Of a stretch of 38,241 nt of DNA, positions 25,511 through 34,034 are shown one piece after another. Under the pieces are notes generated by a model. The model made no database searches, was not told the origin of the DNA, and saw only the letters and a program-made list of their open reading frames with translations. Source of the DNA: Frigoribacterium sp. GTDB lineage: Bacteria > Actinomycetota > Actinomycetes > Actinomycetales > Microbacteriaceae. The stretch spans positions 1 through 38,241 of the forward strand of contig JANYEI010000126.1 of NCBI GenBank assembly GCA_025363205.1, read 5' to 3'. The translations under genes were made by a program, and so were the position numbers. The first letter of the stretch is position 1. Each line of letters opens with the position of its first letter.

Positions 25511-26524
25511 CTAAGACGTGGTGGCGGAGTAAAAAGGCGGCAATTCATTGGCGAGGAGACACGCGCTCTGGTGGTCACCTGCTATCGCGGTGAGCGCAGG
25601 ATCAATCTCTCGGCAGGCCGAAACAGCAACCGGACAGCGCGGGTGAAAGCGGCAACCACCGGGAATGTCGTACGGACTGGGCGGCTCACCCTCGAGCACC
25701 AGCTCGAGATTCACGCTCGACTCCGACATGCGCGGGATGGAGTCGATCAGTGCCCGCGTGTACGGGTGTCGGGGATTCGCAAAAAGCTCAGCGGTTTCGG
25801 CAACCTCGACGATGCGCCCCAGATACATGACGGCGACGCGCTGACTAAGGTGCTGCACCACGGCAAGATTGTGAGCCACGAACAGGATGCTGAGCCCCAG
25901 ATCCGCGCGCAACGTCGTGAACAGCTCAAGAATAGTGGCCTGCACCGACACATCGAGGGCAGATACCGGTTCGTCGGCGATGAGAACGTCCGGCCGCACC
26001 GCGATGGCTCGCGCGATAGCGATACGTTGACGCTGGCCCCCCGAGAACTGGCTGGGGTAGGCGTCGAGCGCGTCTTCTTCCATACCCACCAGGTTGAGCA
26101 GGCGAATACTTTCCGCCCGCACCTGGTTTCGCGGCACGATCTTGTGCAGCCTGAGAAGCTCTCCCAGAATCGCGCCGACCGTAATGCGCGGGTTGAGCGA
26201 GGAGTAGGGGTCTTGAAAGACCATCTGGATTCGCCGCGTGGCATCGCGGCTGCGCTTGGCCGGCACAGGACGTCCGCGATAGTCGAGCTTCCCTGCAGAG
26301 GCCTCGACGCTTCCGACCAGGATCTTGGCTAGGGTCGATTTACCCGAACCAGATTCGCCGACCAAGGCCAGGATCTCGCCGGCCCGCAATTCGAGATCGA
26401 TACCGTCGAGCGCCGTGAGGGAACCACGCTGTCGGGCACCCGGCTGCAGCTTGCTCAGAATAGGGCTCGGAACGTGATAGCTCTTCGAGATGTTGCTGAC
26501 TCTCAGCACAGCGGACGTTGTCAT
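25511..26524 (-). CDS. dipeptide/oligopeptide ABC transporter ATPase, DppF/OppF type
   Basis: A 337-residue ATPase that powers the peptide importer. It shows Walker A GESGSGKST, Q-loop FQDPYSSLNP, signature SGGQRQR, Walker B VLIADEP and switch His in FVAHNLAVV. The C-terminal oligopeptide-transporter extension follows, with the Cys cluster CRFHPRCPVAVSAC. The ATG overlaps the preceding ATPase gene by four bases (ATGA). An upstream in-frame start would only add 31 residues antisense to nothing known. It pairs with the DppD-type subunit. Confidence 0.94.
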   Translation of the reverse strand: MTTSAVLRVSNISKSYHVPSPILSKLQPGARQRGSLTALDGIDLELRAGEILALVGESGSGKSTLAKILVGSVEASAGKLDYRGRPVPAKRSRDATRRIQMVFQDPYSSLNPRITVGAILGELLRLHKIVPRNQVRAESIRLLNLVGMEEDALDAYPSQFSGGQRQRIAIARAIAVRPDVLIADEPVSALDVSVQATILELFTTLRADLGLSILFVAHNLAVVQHLSQRVAVMYLGRIVEVAETAELFANPRHPYTRALIDSIPRMSESSVNLELVLEGEPPSPYDIPGGCRFHPRCPVAVSACREIDPALTAIAGDHQSACLLANELPPFYSATTS

Positions 26525-27519
26525 GCCGGTACCCGTCGGAAGATTGAGTCGGATTCGAAGCAGGCCGCGGACCGTCCCGGTGCGAGCGGAACCAGCGGAG
26601 GCGATGCGACAAGGCAACCCGACTGCGCGTGACTGCAGCGAGGCGCAAACGCACAGCCGGGAGGCCGGTCGGCGAGGTTCGGGGGAAAGCCGGGAATCGG
26701 CACGAGCTCCCGATCCGGTTGATCGAAATCGGGGGCTGAGTCGAGAAGCCCGCGGGTGTACGGATGACGCGGGTCACGGAACACGTCTTTCACCGGTCCG
26801 GATTCCACGATGTGCCCCGCATACATCACGGCCAGGTTGTCACAGGTCTGGTTGACGACCGCCAGGTCGTGGGTCACGAAAATCAGCGCGGCATCGAAGT
26901 CATCGCACAGTTGCTCGAGGAGCCGAAGAACCTGGTGCTGTACGGTCACATCAAGCGCAGTGGTCGGCTCGTCGCACAGCAGCAGTTTCGGCCTGCACGA
27001 GAGCGCCATCGCGATCATGATGCGCTGCCGAAGCCCGCCAGAGAGTTCGTGCGGGAACGCTCGAGCGCGCTTAGCCGGGTCGGGGATACCGGTCTTCGCC
27101 ATCATCTCAATAGCAAGGGCCATCGCGGCTGCACGCGACAGTCCGAGGTGCCGTCGAGGGCCCTCCGCTATCTGGTCGCCCACCCGAATGACCGGGTTCA
27201 GCGCGGTCATCGGTTCCTGGAATACCATCGCGATCTCGGGCCCCATCAGCCTGCGACGGGCGGCCAGCGGGGTGCTGAGCAGGTCTCGCCCCTCGTAGCT
27301 CACCGACCCCGAAAGAACGTCGACTCCCACCGGCAATAGTCCCGCGATAGCGCGCAGGGTCAGTGATTTTCCGGAACCGGATTCACCAACGATTCCAAAC
27401 CGCTCACCCTTGGCGACAGCGAAGGACACATCATCGACGATCATGGTGGGCCGATGACCGGACCGAACGACTCCGAGGCTGAGGTTGTTGACGCTGAGGA
27501 GCGGAACCGGTGTCGTCAT
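26521..27519 (-). CDS. dipeptide/oligopeptide ABC transporter ATPase, DppD/OppD type
   Basis: A 332-residue ATPase, the partner of the DppF-type subunit. Walker A GESGSGKS, Q-loop FQEPMTALNP, signature LSGGLRQR, Walker B LLLCDEP and FVTHDLAVV are all present. The C-terminal CAFAPRCSHAQSGC extension is typical of the peptide-importer subgroup. Start and stop each overlap the neighbours by four bases, so the gene is embedded in a tightly coupled operon. Confidence 0.94.
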   Translation of the reverse strand: MTTPVPLLSVNNLSLGVVRSGHRPTMIVDDVSFAVAKGERFGIVGESGSGKSLTLRAIAGLLPVGVDVLSGSVSYEGRDLLSTPLAARRRLMGPEIAMVFQEPMTALNPVIRVGDQIAEGPRRHLGLSRAAAMALAIEMMAKTGIPDPAKRARAFPHELSGGLRQRIMIAMALSCRPKLLLCDEPTTALDVTVQHQVLRLLEQLCDDFDAALIFVTHDLAVVNQTCDNLAVMYAGHIVESGPVKDVFRDPRHPYTRGLLDSAPDFDQPDRELVPIPGFPPNLADRPPGCAFAPRCSHAQSGCLVASPPLVPLAPGRSAACFESDSIFRRVPA

Positions 27520-28400
27520 TTTCTTCTCTCCGGGCTGAGCAAATCAGATAACCCATCACCGATCCAGGACAGCCCGAGACTCGTGACCACAATGACCAGA
27601 CCAGGGATAGTGGCTTGCTGCCACTGGGTGGTGATGAACTCCTGGCCGTCGAGAATCATGCTTCCCCACTCCGCGGTGGGTGGCGCGACACCGAGGCCGA
27701 GATAGCCGAGCGTAACGATCGCCATGATGTCGAGAACGATGTCGCTCATGGCGTAAATGATCGCTTGCGACATGACGTTCGGGCCGATGTGACGCACAAT
27801 TACCCGACCGTGCGACATCCCTCCCAGACGCGCAGCGACGATGTAATCCTGCTTCTTGGCTACCAGTACCTCGCCCCGCACGATTTTGGCGTAGGCCACC
27901 CAGGAGATTGCCGAAATGGCGAGATAGATACTCACCTCACCGGCCCCGAGTACGAAGACCAGAACGATCACCATGACGTAGAACGGGAAAGCGAAGAAGA
28001 TATCGACGATCTGCATCACGATCGAGTCGAACCAACCGCCGAAATAGCCAGCGAGGGCGCCGACGACCGAGCCGAACACGAAGGGGATCAGCACAGCCAT
28101 AAACCCGATCCGCAGGTCGACCTGGGCGCCCCAGATCAGCCGGGACAGTACATCGCGCCCATATTTGTCGGTGCCGAGCACGTGTGCCCCACCGGGGGCC
28201 AACAGCGAGTTTTGCAGATCCTGCTTCACTGGGTCGAATGGCGCGATCACCGGCGCAAGCACCGCCACCAGCACCAGGGCCCCGACCACGATGAGGCCAG
28301 CAACCAGCGAGGGGTTGCGGTACCAAGCCTTGAGCGAGCGCGTACGCGTACTCCGACGCTTTTCCTGGGCGCGGAACAACAGCGCAGTGGGCGTGCTCAT
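27516..28400 (-). CDS. dipeptide ABC transporter permease, DppC type
   Basis: A 294-residue membrane protein with an N-terminal OppC_N segment, one helix near residue 35 and five more helices. The DppC motif LGTDKYGRDVLSRLIWG follows the first periplasmic loop. The EAA loop AARLGGMSHGRVIVRHIGPN sits near residue 195. It overlaps both neighbours by four bases. With the DppB-type protein it forms the channel. Confidence 0.94.
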   Translation of the reverse strand: MSTPTALLFRAQEKRRSTRTRSLKAWYRNPSLVAGLIVVGALVLVAVLAPVIAPFDPVKQDLQNSLLAPGGAHVLGTDKYGRDVLSRLIWGAQVDLRIGFMAVLIPFVFGSVVGALAGYFGGWFDSIVMQIVDIFFAFPFYVMVIVLVFVLGAGEVSIYLAISAISWVAYAKIVRGEVLVAKKQDYIVAARLGGMSHGRVIVRHIGPNVMSQAIIYAMSDIVLDIMAIVTLGYLGLGVAPPTAEWGSMILDGQEFITTQWQQATIPGLVIVVTSLGLSWIGDGLSDLLSPERRK

Positions 28401-29356
28401 GCTCGTTCCTTATTGCTGAAGTTGACCCGCGGATCAAGAAGGGTGTACACGACGTCTGTCAGAATTCCGACCGCGATGACGAAGAGAGCGATGAAGAGCG
28501 CCACCGCCTGAATCGTCGTAAAGTCACGCGCAAAAATTGCTGTGAGCATGAGTGATCCGAGGCCGGGGATGGCGAAGACCCTTTCGATGACAATGGAGCC
28601 GCCGACTAAGTAACCGAGGTTGACCCCGATGACAGAGATAGTCGGGATTGCCGCGTTCCGCAGCACGTGGTGAATGAACAGCCCGCTACCTCCGCTGCCC
28701 TTCGATCGCGCGGTTGCGACGTAGTCAGACCCGAGGGAGGCGATCGTTGACGCCCGGAGGCTTCGGATAATGGTGGGCGACATCGAGATCGCCAGCGTCA
28801 GCGCTGGCAGGAAAAGATAGTAAAAGTGGTCGGAATCTGTGAGTCCAAATCCGCCGACCGGAAACAGCCGAAGGTTAACCGAGACGAGCAAGATCAACAT
28901 GATTCCGACCCAGAACTGCGGCATTCCCTGACCGAGCAGGGTGAAGAGACGAACTCCGAGATCGCGGGCACCGTTCGGTCGCGTAGCCGCGATACCGGCA
29001 AGCGGGATGCTGATCACCAACGCCATCACCAGCGCGAAGAGCAGCAGGGTGAGAGTCACCGGCATTGCCTGGAAGAGCACCTCTGAGACGGGGCGTTGGT
29101 TGACCAGGCTGTTGCCGAGATCGCCGTGCAGAAGACGGCCAAGAAACGAGAAGTACTGCAGCCAGAGCGGCTGGTTGAGGCCGAGCTGTTCCCGCAGGGC
29201 AGCGATTCGTTGAGGGGTCCCCTTGTCGCCCAGAATCGCGATTGCCGGATCTCCCGGCAGCAGGTGCACCATCAGGAATACGACGATGGTGACTCCGAGC
29301 ACGACAGGGACAGCTCGAAGCAGTCGGCCAGGAATAAAACTCAGTCGATGCAGCAT
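28397..29356 (-). CDS. dipeptide ABC transporter permease, DppB type
   Basis: A 319-residue permease starting MLHRLSFIPGRLLRAVPVVL, with the DppB hallmark HLLPGDPAIA, six helices and the EAA loop TARSKGSGGSGLFIHHVLRN. The ATG lies 63 bases past the binding-protein stop, across a strong hairpin that probably lowers permease expression relative to the binding protein. It overlaps the DppC-type gene by four bases. Confidence 0.94.
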   Translation of the reverse strand: MLHRLSFIPGRLLRAVPVVLGVTIVVFLMVHLLPGDPAIAILGDKGTPQRIAALREQLGLNQPLWLQYFSFLGRLLHGDLGNSLVNQRPVSEVLFQAMPVTLTLLLFALVMALVISIPLAGIAATRPNGARDLGVRLFTLLGQGMPQFWVGIMLILLVSVNLRLFPVGGFGLTDSDHFYYLFLPALTLAISMSPTIIRSLRASTIASLGSDYVATARSKGSGGSGLFIHHVLRNAAIPTISVIGVNLGYLVGGSIVIERVFAIPGLGSLMLTAIFARDFTTIQAVALFIALFVIAVGILTDVVYTLLDPRVNFSNKERA

Positions 29357-29376
29357 CCGGAACTCCCTCCAGCTCG

Positions 29377-29410
29377 GAGAAGGGCGGCCGCCGAAGCGAC
29401 CGCCCTTCTC
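29377..29410 (-). terminator. hairpin between binding-protein and permease genes
   Basis: GAGAAGGGCGG (29377-29387) pairs perfectly with CCGCCCTTCTC (29400-29410), and inner bases extend the stem. It sits nine bases past the binding-protein stop. No U tract follows, so it is more likely an RNA-stabilising or partial-termination element, a common device for making more binding protein than channel. Confidence 0.55.
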
Positions 29411-29419
29411 AGGGGCGAA

Positions 29420-30985
29420 CTATTTGGTTTTATAGACGTTCTCGAGGTGGAAGGTGAGCAGCGGCGACACGTGGTAACCGCCAACCTTGTCTGTCGTAGC
29501 GAACGCATACGGCGAGTAGTACAGGTAGGCGAAGAATGCGTCATCACCTGTTATCTTCTGCAGCTCTTTGTAGATGACCTCACGCTTAGCTGGGTCAGTT
29601 TCCTGCTGGGCCTTCTTGTTGAGTGCATTCACGGCGGGGTTGTTGTAGAAGGTAAACGCCGAGTTGTTGCCACTTGTGGGATCGGTCGCGAAGGTCGTCC
29701 ACTCGTCTGGGTCCGGGATATCCATCGTCCAAGCCGAGAGGTTCATGTCGAACTCGGAGGTGAGGGAAGCCTTCTTGGCGGCCGTTGGGTCGAGCTGCTT
29801 GATCTCCATTGTGATACCGATGGCCTTGAGCTCGGACTGCATGATCTGAGCGACCGAACTCTGGTTGGCGTCGCCGGCCCGGATCAAAATCGAGGTCGAG
29901 AAGCCGTTCGGTTGGGTTGACATTGCGAGCTCGGCTTTCGCCTTGGCCACGTCGTAGGTCGGACCGGGGGCGTTCTTGTCGTAGAACGGCGTTCCGGGCG
30001 GGATGAGCGAGTTCGCTTCACTGCCGTTACCGAAGAGCACCGCCTTGACCAGTGCTTTGCGATCTATTGCAAATGCGATCGCACGGCGAACATGAATGTC
30101 GCTGAATGGCGCGCGATGTTGGTTGATCGCGACGTAATCGATCTGGGTCGAGGGGAAGGCGAAGACCTTCACCCCTGGGCTCGCCTTGAGCGAGGCGAAA
30201 CTCGCCCAGTCCGGCGTGTTGTCGATGTCGATCTGGCCACCCTGCAGTTGAAGCTTGCGGGTGTTGGCGTCGGGGACCACGCTGTAGGTCACGCTATTCA
30301 GAAGCGGCTTGCCCTTCTGCCAGTATTCCGGGTTCTTGACCAGCTTGAGGTACTGACCCTTCTTCCACTCGCCCCACTTGAAAGGGCCGGTACCGACAGG
30401 AGCATCGAAGAACTGCGTTGCAGTTCTGCCACCGTAGTTGTCTGGGATGATCGCGTTGCTGAACAGCGAGAGGTCGGCCAGGATCGGCGCCCACGGGTAT
30501 TTCAACTTGACGGTGACCGTGGCGTCGTCGACAACGGTGACTTGATCGATCGCTGCGTTGATGAAACCCCAGCCGGTGTCGGCAGTCTTGGTGTCCTGGT
30601 CGATCGAGAACTTCACGTCCTTTGCCGTGACGAGCTGACCGTTCGAGAACTGAACGCCCTTGCGGAGCGCAATCGTATAGGTGAGGTTGTCGCTCGATAC
30701 CGTGTATCCACTGGCTAGCCAGGGCTTGACGCTCTTGCCGTCGTCGGTGACAGTGAAGAGGGACTCGCCGATGTTCTGGTAAACCTCGATCGAATAGTTC
30801 TCGAATGATGCCGAGGTGCTGTCCATCGAGATTGCGTCGCTCGAGCGGGCGATCCTGAGGTCGCCGCCCGCAACGGGTGCGCCTGGTGTTGCCGTGGTGC
30901 TACCTGCCGCGTTGCTGCATCCGGTCAGAAGCATTGCGGTTACTGCAGCCAGACTAATGAAGATAGTCCGATGGTTTTTGTTCAT
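29420..30985 (-). CDS. ABC transporter substrate-binding lipoprotein, peptide/nickel type (SBP_bac_5)
   Basis: A 521-residue lipoprotein that binds the peptide outside the cell. The signal peptide ends in lipobox LLTGC (Cys23) followed by a Ser/Thr/Ala linker. Family 5 motifs are clear: LTYTIALRKGVQFSNGQLVT, AKDVKFSIDQD, VRRAIAFAIDRKALVKAV and LIPPGTPFYD. ATG 30985 is chosen because GAGAGGCAG precedes it and the longer frame (to 31063) would push the signal peptide 26 residues in. It is the first gene of the leftward operon, with a clear promoter upstream. Ligand class (di- or oligopeptide) is inferred from the family and the peptidases downstream. Confidence 0.94.
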   Translation of the reverse strand: MNKNHRTIFISLAAVTAMLLTGCSNAAGSTTATPGAPVAGGDLRIARSSDAISMDSTSASFENYSIEVYQNIGESLFTVTDDGKSVKPWLASGYTVSSDNLTYTIALRKGVQFSNGQLVTAKDVKFSIDQDTKTADTGWGFINAAIDQVTVVDDATVTVKLKYPWAPILADLSLFSNAIIPDNYGGRTATQFFDAPVGTGPFKWGEWKKGQYLKLVKNPEYWQKGKPLLNSVTYSVVPDANTRKLQLQGGQIDIDNTPDWASFASLKASPGVKVFAFPSTQIDYVAINQHRAPFSDIHVRRAIAFAIDRKALVKAVLFGNGSEANSLIPPGTPFYDKNAPGPTYDVAKAKAELAMSTQPNGFSTSILIRAGDANQSSVAQIMQSELKAIGITMEIKQLDPTAAKKASLTSEFDMNLSAWTMDIPDPDEWTTFATDPTSGNNSAFTFYNNPAVNALNKKAQQETDPAKREVIYKELQKITGDDAFFAYLYYSPYAFATTDKVGGYHVSPLLTFHLENVYKTK

Positions 30986-31083
30986 CAACTGCCTCTCTCT
31001 CTTCGCCATTTCTTGCTGTGATCGGCCTGTTTTCTCCTGTCGGTCCGTCACTGCCCACGTCACGACTGAAGAGTTGTCGTTAA

Positions 31084-31111
31084 CTTATAGCGAATGAGTC
31101 ATTTCTGTAAA
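31084..31111 (-). promoter_or_regulatory. promoter of the importer-peptidase operon
   Basis: On the minus strand TTTACA (31111-31106) and TATAAG (31089-31084) are spaced by 16 bases, a good housekeeping match. Transcription should start near 31077, giving a leader of about 90 nt. A TTTCT/AGAAA palindrome covers the -35 box. Confidence 0.6.
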
Positions 31112-31157
31112 GAAAATTACGGAAGTAATATTTTCCGATAAATTATTTCATTTGAAA
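31102..31157. promoter_or_regulatory. three TTTC/GAAA palindromes, candidate RpiR operators
   Basis: Three inverted repeats stand close together: TTTCT-GTAA-AGAAA (31102-31115), GAAAATTAC-GGAA-GTAATATTTTC (31112-31135, one bulged base) and TTTCA-TT-TGAAA (31146-31157). The first covers the -35 of the leftward operon; the third ends three bases before the -35 of the rightward one. RpiR-family proteins bind AT-rich palindromes as dimers or tetramers, and the operon encodes one, so joint control of both promoters is a reasonable inference. Confidence 0.5.
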
Positions 31158-31159
31158 CA

Positions 31160-31190
31160 TTGACTTGAAGGATTCGTTTTGGGCTAGGCT
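31160..31190 (+). promoter_or_regulatory. promoter of the SDR-hydrolase-SDR operon
   Basis: TTGACT (31160-31165) and TAGGCT (31185-31190), spacing 19, or GCTAGG at spacing 17. Transcription from here leaves a leader of about 290 nt before the first SDR gene. That leader contains a nested hairpin. Confidence 0.45.
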
Positions 31191-31231
31191 GCGATCACTG
31201 CACCCACCCGATCCAATAATCCGACCCGCCG

Positions 31232-31269
31232 ACCCGGTTTTCCGGGGTTTTCTTTTCCCCTGTCCGGGT
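31232..31269 (+). other. nested hairpin in the long leader
   Basis: ACCCGG (31232-31237) pairs with CCGGGT (31264-31269), and inside it GGGG (31244-31247) pairs with CCCC (31257-31260). It lies some 40 bases after the predicted transcription start. No known riboswitch is recognised. No gene is supported between 31064 and 31489; a frame starting upstream of the SDR start only adds a non-family extension. Confidence 0.35.
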
Positions 31270-31489
31270 TCGCCGATTCGCTCGAGCCGTCTTCCGGAAC
31301 CCCAGTGATCTCCGTCCCACGTTGGCTGTTACGAATGCAACAATGGCGCATTTCGGGCAGATCAATAAAGTGGCGGAAAAGATTTTCGTTATCGCTGCGA
31401 ACGGCGTCACAATCGTGACGATGCCGACGCTGTGGGCGCCGACAGTGGAGCGTCCGCCAGAATTCACCGATCAGAGGAGTATCCAAAAA

Positions 31490-32188
31490 GTGAAGAACCT
31501 AGACGGCATGGTCGCAATCGTCACCGGAACTGCTCAGGGAATTGGGCGGGCCATCGCAGACGACCTTGTCGAAGCTGGCGCAGTCGTTCACAGGGTCGAC
31601 CTGGATACCGTCGACCTCAGTGATGCAGCTGCCACCGAAAGCTTCTTCGCCAGCGTCGGACCCATCGATATCTTGGTCAACAATGCCGGTGGCGTTGTGG
31701 GCCAGACCCACACTCCGATTGACGAGGTCACAGATGATGCGTGGGATGCAGTCTTCGACGCCAACCTCCGAACGACCTTCAACTGCAGCCGCGCAGCCGC
31801 CCGCTCGATGAAAACGCACGGGTACGGCCGGATCGTCACTATTTCTTCAGGCGCGGGGCGAAGCGTGAGCCTAACCGGAATTCAGGCGTACGCAGCAGCG
31901 AAGTCCGCCCAGATCGCGTTCACACGCCAGCTCGCCCACGAGCTGGGCCAGTTCGGAATCACTGTCAACTGTGTCGCCCCCGGTTTCGTGCTGTCGAACC
32001 CCACCACCGAAGCCCAGTGGGAAAGCTATGGCGTCGACGGCCAGCAGGCCATGCTCGCGCAAATTGCGACGCGAAAAATCGGCTCAGCCGAAGACATTGC
32101 TCGCGGGGTGCGATTCTTCGTCTCGCCGGAAGCCGGCTGGGTGAGCGGGCAGACGCTCTCCATCGACGGCGGGCACTCTCTTTTCTAA
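31490..32188 (+). CDS. SDR-family NAD(P)-dependent oxidoreductase (first)
   Basis: A 232-residue classical short-chain dehydrogenase/reductase. The cofactor motif TGTAQGIG (12-19), NNAG (64-67), Ser120 and YAAAK (Tyr134, Lys138), and the C-terminal SGQTLSIDGG close match the family. The start is GTG 31490 with GAGGAG ten bases upstream. Longer readings back to 31322 or 31343 have no family support. It is slightly shorter than most SDRs because the second alpha/beta segment is compressed (HRVDLDTVDLSDAAATESFF). First gene of a three-gene rightward operon. It presumably oxidises or reduces a hydroxy compound released from the imported substrate. Confidence 0.9.
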   Translation: MKNLDGMVAIVTGTAQGIGRAIADDLVEAGAVVHRVDLDTVDLSDAAATESFFASVGPIDILVNNAGGVVGQTHTPIDEVTDDAWDAVFDANLRTTFNCSRAAARSMKTHGYGRIVTISSGAGRSVSLTGIQAYAAAKSAQIAFTRQLAHELGQFGITVNCVAPGFVLSNPTTEAQWESYGVDGQQAMLAQIATRKIGSAEDIARGVRFFVSPEAGWVSGQTLSIDGGHSLF

Positions 32189-32243
32189 GTCTTGAGCGGT
32201 TCGCTCGACTGTGCCACTTACCCCCAAGGAATAGGACGAAACC

Positions 32244-33107
32244 ATGGACTTAGTCGTGAACGGTTGTCGACTCAACGTCGAGGCATTCGGGCCAGAAAAC
32301 GGCCCGGTGCTTATCGCCCACCACGGTGGAGGAGGGATCGGGTCGCTGTCTGAGCCGCGCGAAACATTTGGTGGGTTGGCAGACCGGTTTCGCGTCATCG
32401 TGTTCGATGCACGCGGCTGCGGCCTGAGCGACGGGATTCCGCCTTACTCACACGAACAGTGGACCGCGGACGTAGACAGCCTCCGCCTCTGGGCCGGCGC
32501 CGAGCAAATCGTTGTCGCCGGTGGCTCCTACGGCGGATTTATCGCGATGGAGTACGCCGTCGCGCACCCCGAAAACGTTTCAGCGATGATCCTGCGCGAC
32601 ACGTCAGCAGATGGCAGTAACCTCAAGCTCGCCTTCGAGAACGCCCGGAACCAGGATCGGGTAGAAATCAACTGGGACAACTTCAACCGATACTGGTCCG
32701 GCAACATTCGGGACGATGCCGATCTGAAAGCCTGCTGGGCCGAAATGATCCCGCTCTACGACTTCGAGTACGACCCGGTGAAATCTGCCGCTGCTGTCGA
32801 GGCAGGCTACTACCGCCACGAGTCCCACAACTGGTGTTTTCAACACAACTGGTCCAACTACGACTTGACCGGCTCGTTAGGTGCCGTTCAGGCGCCCACC
32901 CTGGTCATGGTGGGTCGCGAAGACTGGATCACACCAGTCAGTTCAGCGCAGACCATCGCCCAGCTGCTGCCTAACGCCGAGCTGGTGATCTTCGAAGAAT
33001 CGGGCCATTCACCCCAGACCGAGGAGAGCGAGAAATTCAACCGGGTCGTTCGCGAATTCGTTGACCGCGTCGTACCGGCTTTGGCGACCAGCCCGAAAAC
33101 GAAGTAA
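32244..33107 (+). CDS. alpha/beta hydrolase, proline-iminopeptidase-like
   Basis: A 287-residue cytoplasmic hydrolase without a signal peptide. The nucleophile is Ser95 in GGSYGG, the acid Asp227 in VGREDWITP and the base His255 in SGHSPQTE. The oxyanion stretch HHGGGGIG (26-33) and the RGCGLSDG motif (57-64) are typical of the prolyl iminopeptidase/tricorn F1 group, although the family also has esterases and amidases. A GGAAT/AGGA site precedes ATG 32244. It lies 55 bases after the first SDR and 21 before the second. It could cleave a peptide, ester or amide intermediate in the same pathway as the importer and peptidases. Confidence 0.9.
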   Translation: MDLVVNGCRLNVEAFGPENGPVLIAHHGGGGIGSLSEPRETFGGLADRFRVIVFDARGCGLSDGIPPYSHEQWTADVDSLRLWAGAEQIVVAGGSYGGFIAMEYAVAHPENVSAMILRDTSADGSNLKLAFENARNQDRVEINWDNFNRYWSGNIRDDADLKACWAEMIPLYDFEYDPVKSAAAVEAGYYRHESHNWCFQHNWSNYDLTGSLGAVQAPTLVMVGREDWITPVSSAQTIAQLLPNAELVIFEESGHSPQTEESEKFNRVVREFVDRVVPALATSPKTK

Positions 33108-33128
33108 CCGAATCGAAAGGCGAAGAAC

Positions 33129-33932
33129 ATGTCAGCATTGCTCGGAAAAATTGCCGTCGTCACTGGATCTGGAAATGGTATTGGGCGCGCTATCGCCCTC
33201 GCCCTGGCCAAGGAGGGGGCGAGCGTTGCGGTCTCAGATGTCCTGGTCGAAGACGGGGAACGGACCGTTCGCGAAATCATCGCCCTGGGTGGGTCCGCAA
33301 TCTTTGTTCCAGCGGATATCTCGGTGGCAGCGCAGGCCCAGAACCTGATCGAGAACACGGTCGCTACTTTCGGCGGCATCGACATCCTTGTGAATAATGC
33401 CGGAATCGGCGGACCCTCTGCTCGACTTCATGAAATCGACCCGGATGACTTCGATCGCGTTCTCGATGTGAACCTGCGCGGCACTTTCTTATGCAGCAAA
33501 TTCGCACTCCCCTATTTTTTGGCGAAACGTGACGGGCGAATTATCAACATCGCGTCCACCTACGGACTGGTGGCCGCGCCGAAATCTGCTGCGTACTGCG
33601 CAACAAAGGCAGGAATCATCCATCTCACTCGTCAGCTTGCAGTCGATTACGGCCCCGACCAGATTCGTGTCAACGCAATCTGCCCCGGCTACATCGACAC
33701 CAGCCTGGGACGTCGCGCAGCTCTGCTCACTCCTCAGGAGCTCGTTGACGCCTCGGCCCGCCGAGAAAAAGCGGCCAGCATGCAGCCGCTGGGCCGACAG
33801 GCTCAGCCGAGCGAAGTCGCGAACGTTGCTGTCTTCCTCGCCGGAGACGGAGCATCGTTCATGACCGGATCGATCGTCACGGTTGACGGTGGGTGCACGA
33901 CAACCTTCAATTATGGCGAGGCCAGTAATTAG
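33129..33932 (+). CDS. SDR-family NAD(P)-dependent oxidoreductase (second)
   Basis: A 267-residue classical SDR: TGSGNGIG (12-19), NNAG (89-92), Ser143, Tyr156 and Lys160 (YCATK), PGYIDT and the ending GSIVTVDGG. It has a clear ribosome binding site (AAAGGCG region) and lies 21 bases after the hydrolase. Unlike the first SDR it has the usual spacing throughout. Two SDRs in one operon suggest consecutive redox steps, or two stereospecific steps that invert an alcohol through a ketone. Confidence 0.92.
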   Translation: MSALLGKIAVVTGSGNGIGRAIALALAKEGASVAVSDVLVEDGERTVREIIALGGSAIFVPADISVAAQAQNLIENTVATFGGIDILVNNAGIGGPSARLHEIDPDDFDRVLDVNLRGTFLCSKFALPYFLAKRDGRIINIASTYGLVAAPKSAAYCATKAGIIHLTRQLAVDYGPDQIRVNAICPGYIDTSLGRRAALLTPQELVDASARREKAASMQPLGRQAQPSEVANVAVFLAGDGASFMTGSIVTVDGGCTTTFNYGEASN

Positions 33933-34034
33933 AGGTGTGGTCCGATTGAGGTGACTTTATGGCGTCCCGGGCGATATCAAGCTGAAGCGCCCCAGGTTTA
34001 ATGCCGCATCCTTTTGAGTTGCAAGGATGAGCAC

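Noticed and set aside
25571-26332. plus-strand 253-codon frame
   Set aside because: Antisense to a convincing DppF ATPase with all ABC motifs.
27615-28511. plus-strand 298-codon frame
   Set aside because: Antisense to the DppC permease; the product is His- and Asp-rich without a fold.
31322-31489. N-terminal extension of the first SDR
   Set aside because: The extension lies before the Rossmann strand, has no SDR homology, and GAGGAG marks the GTG at 31490 as the start.
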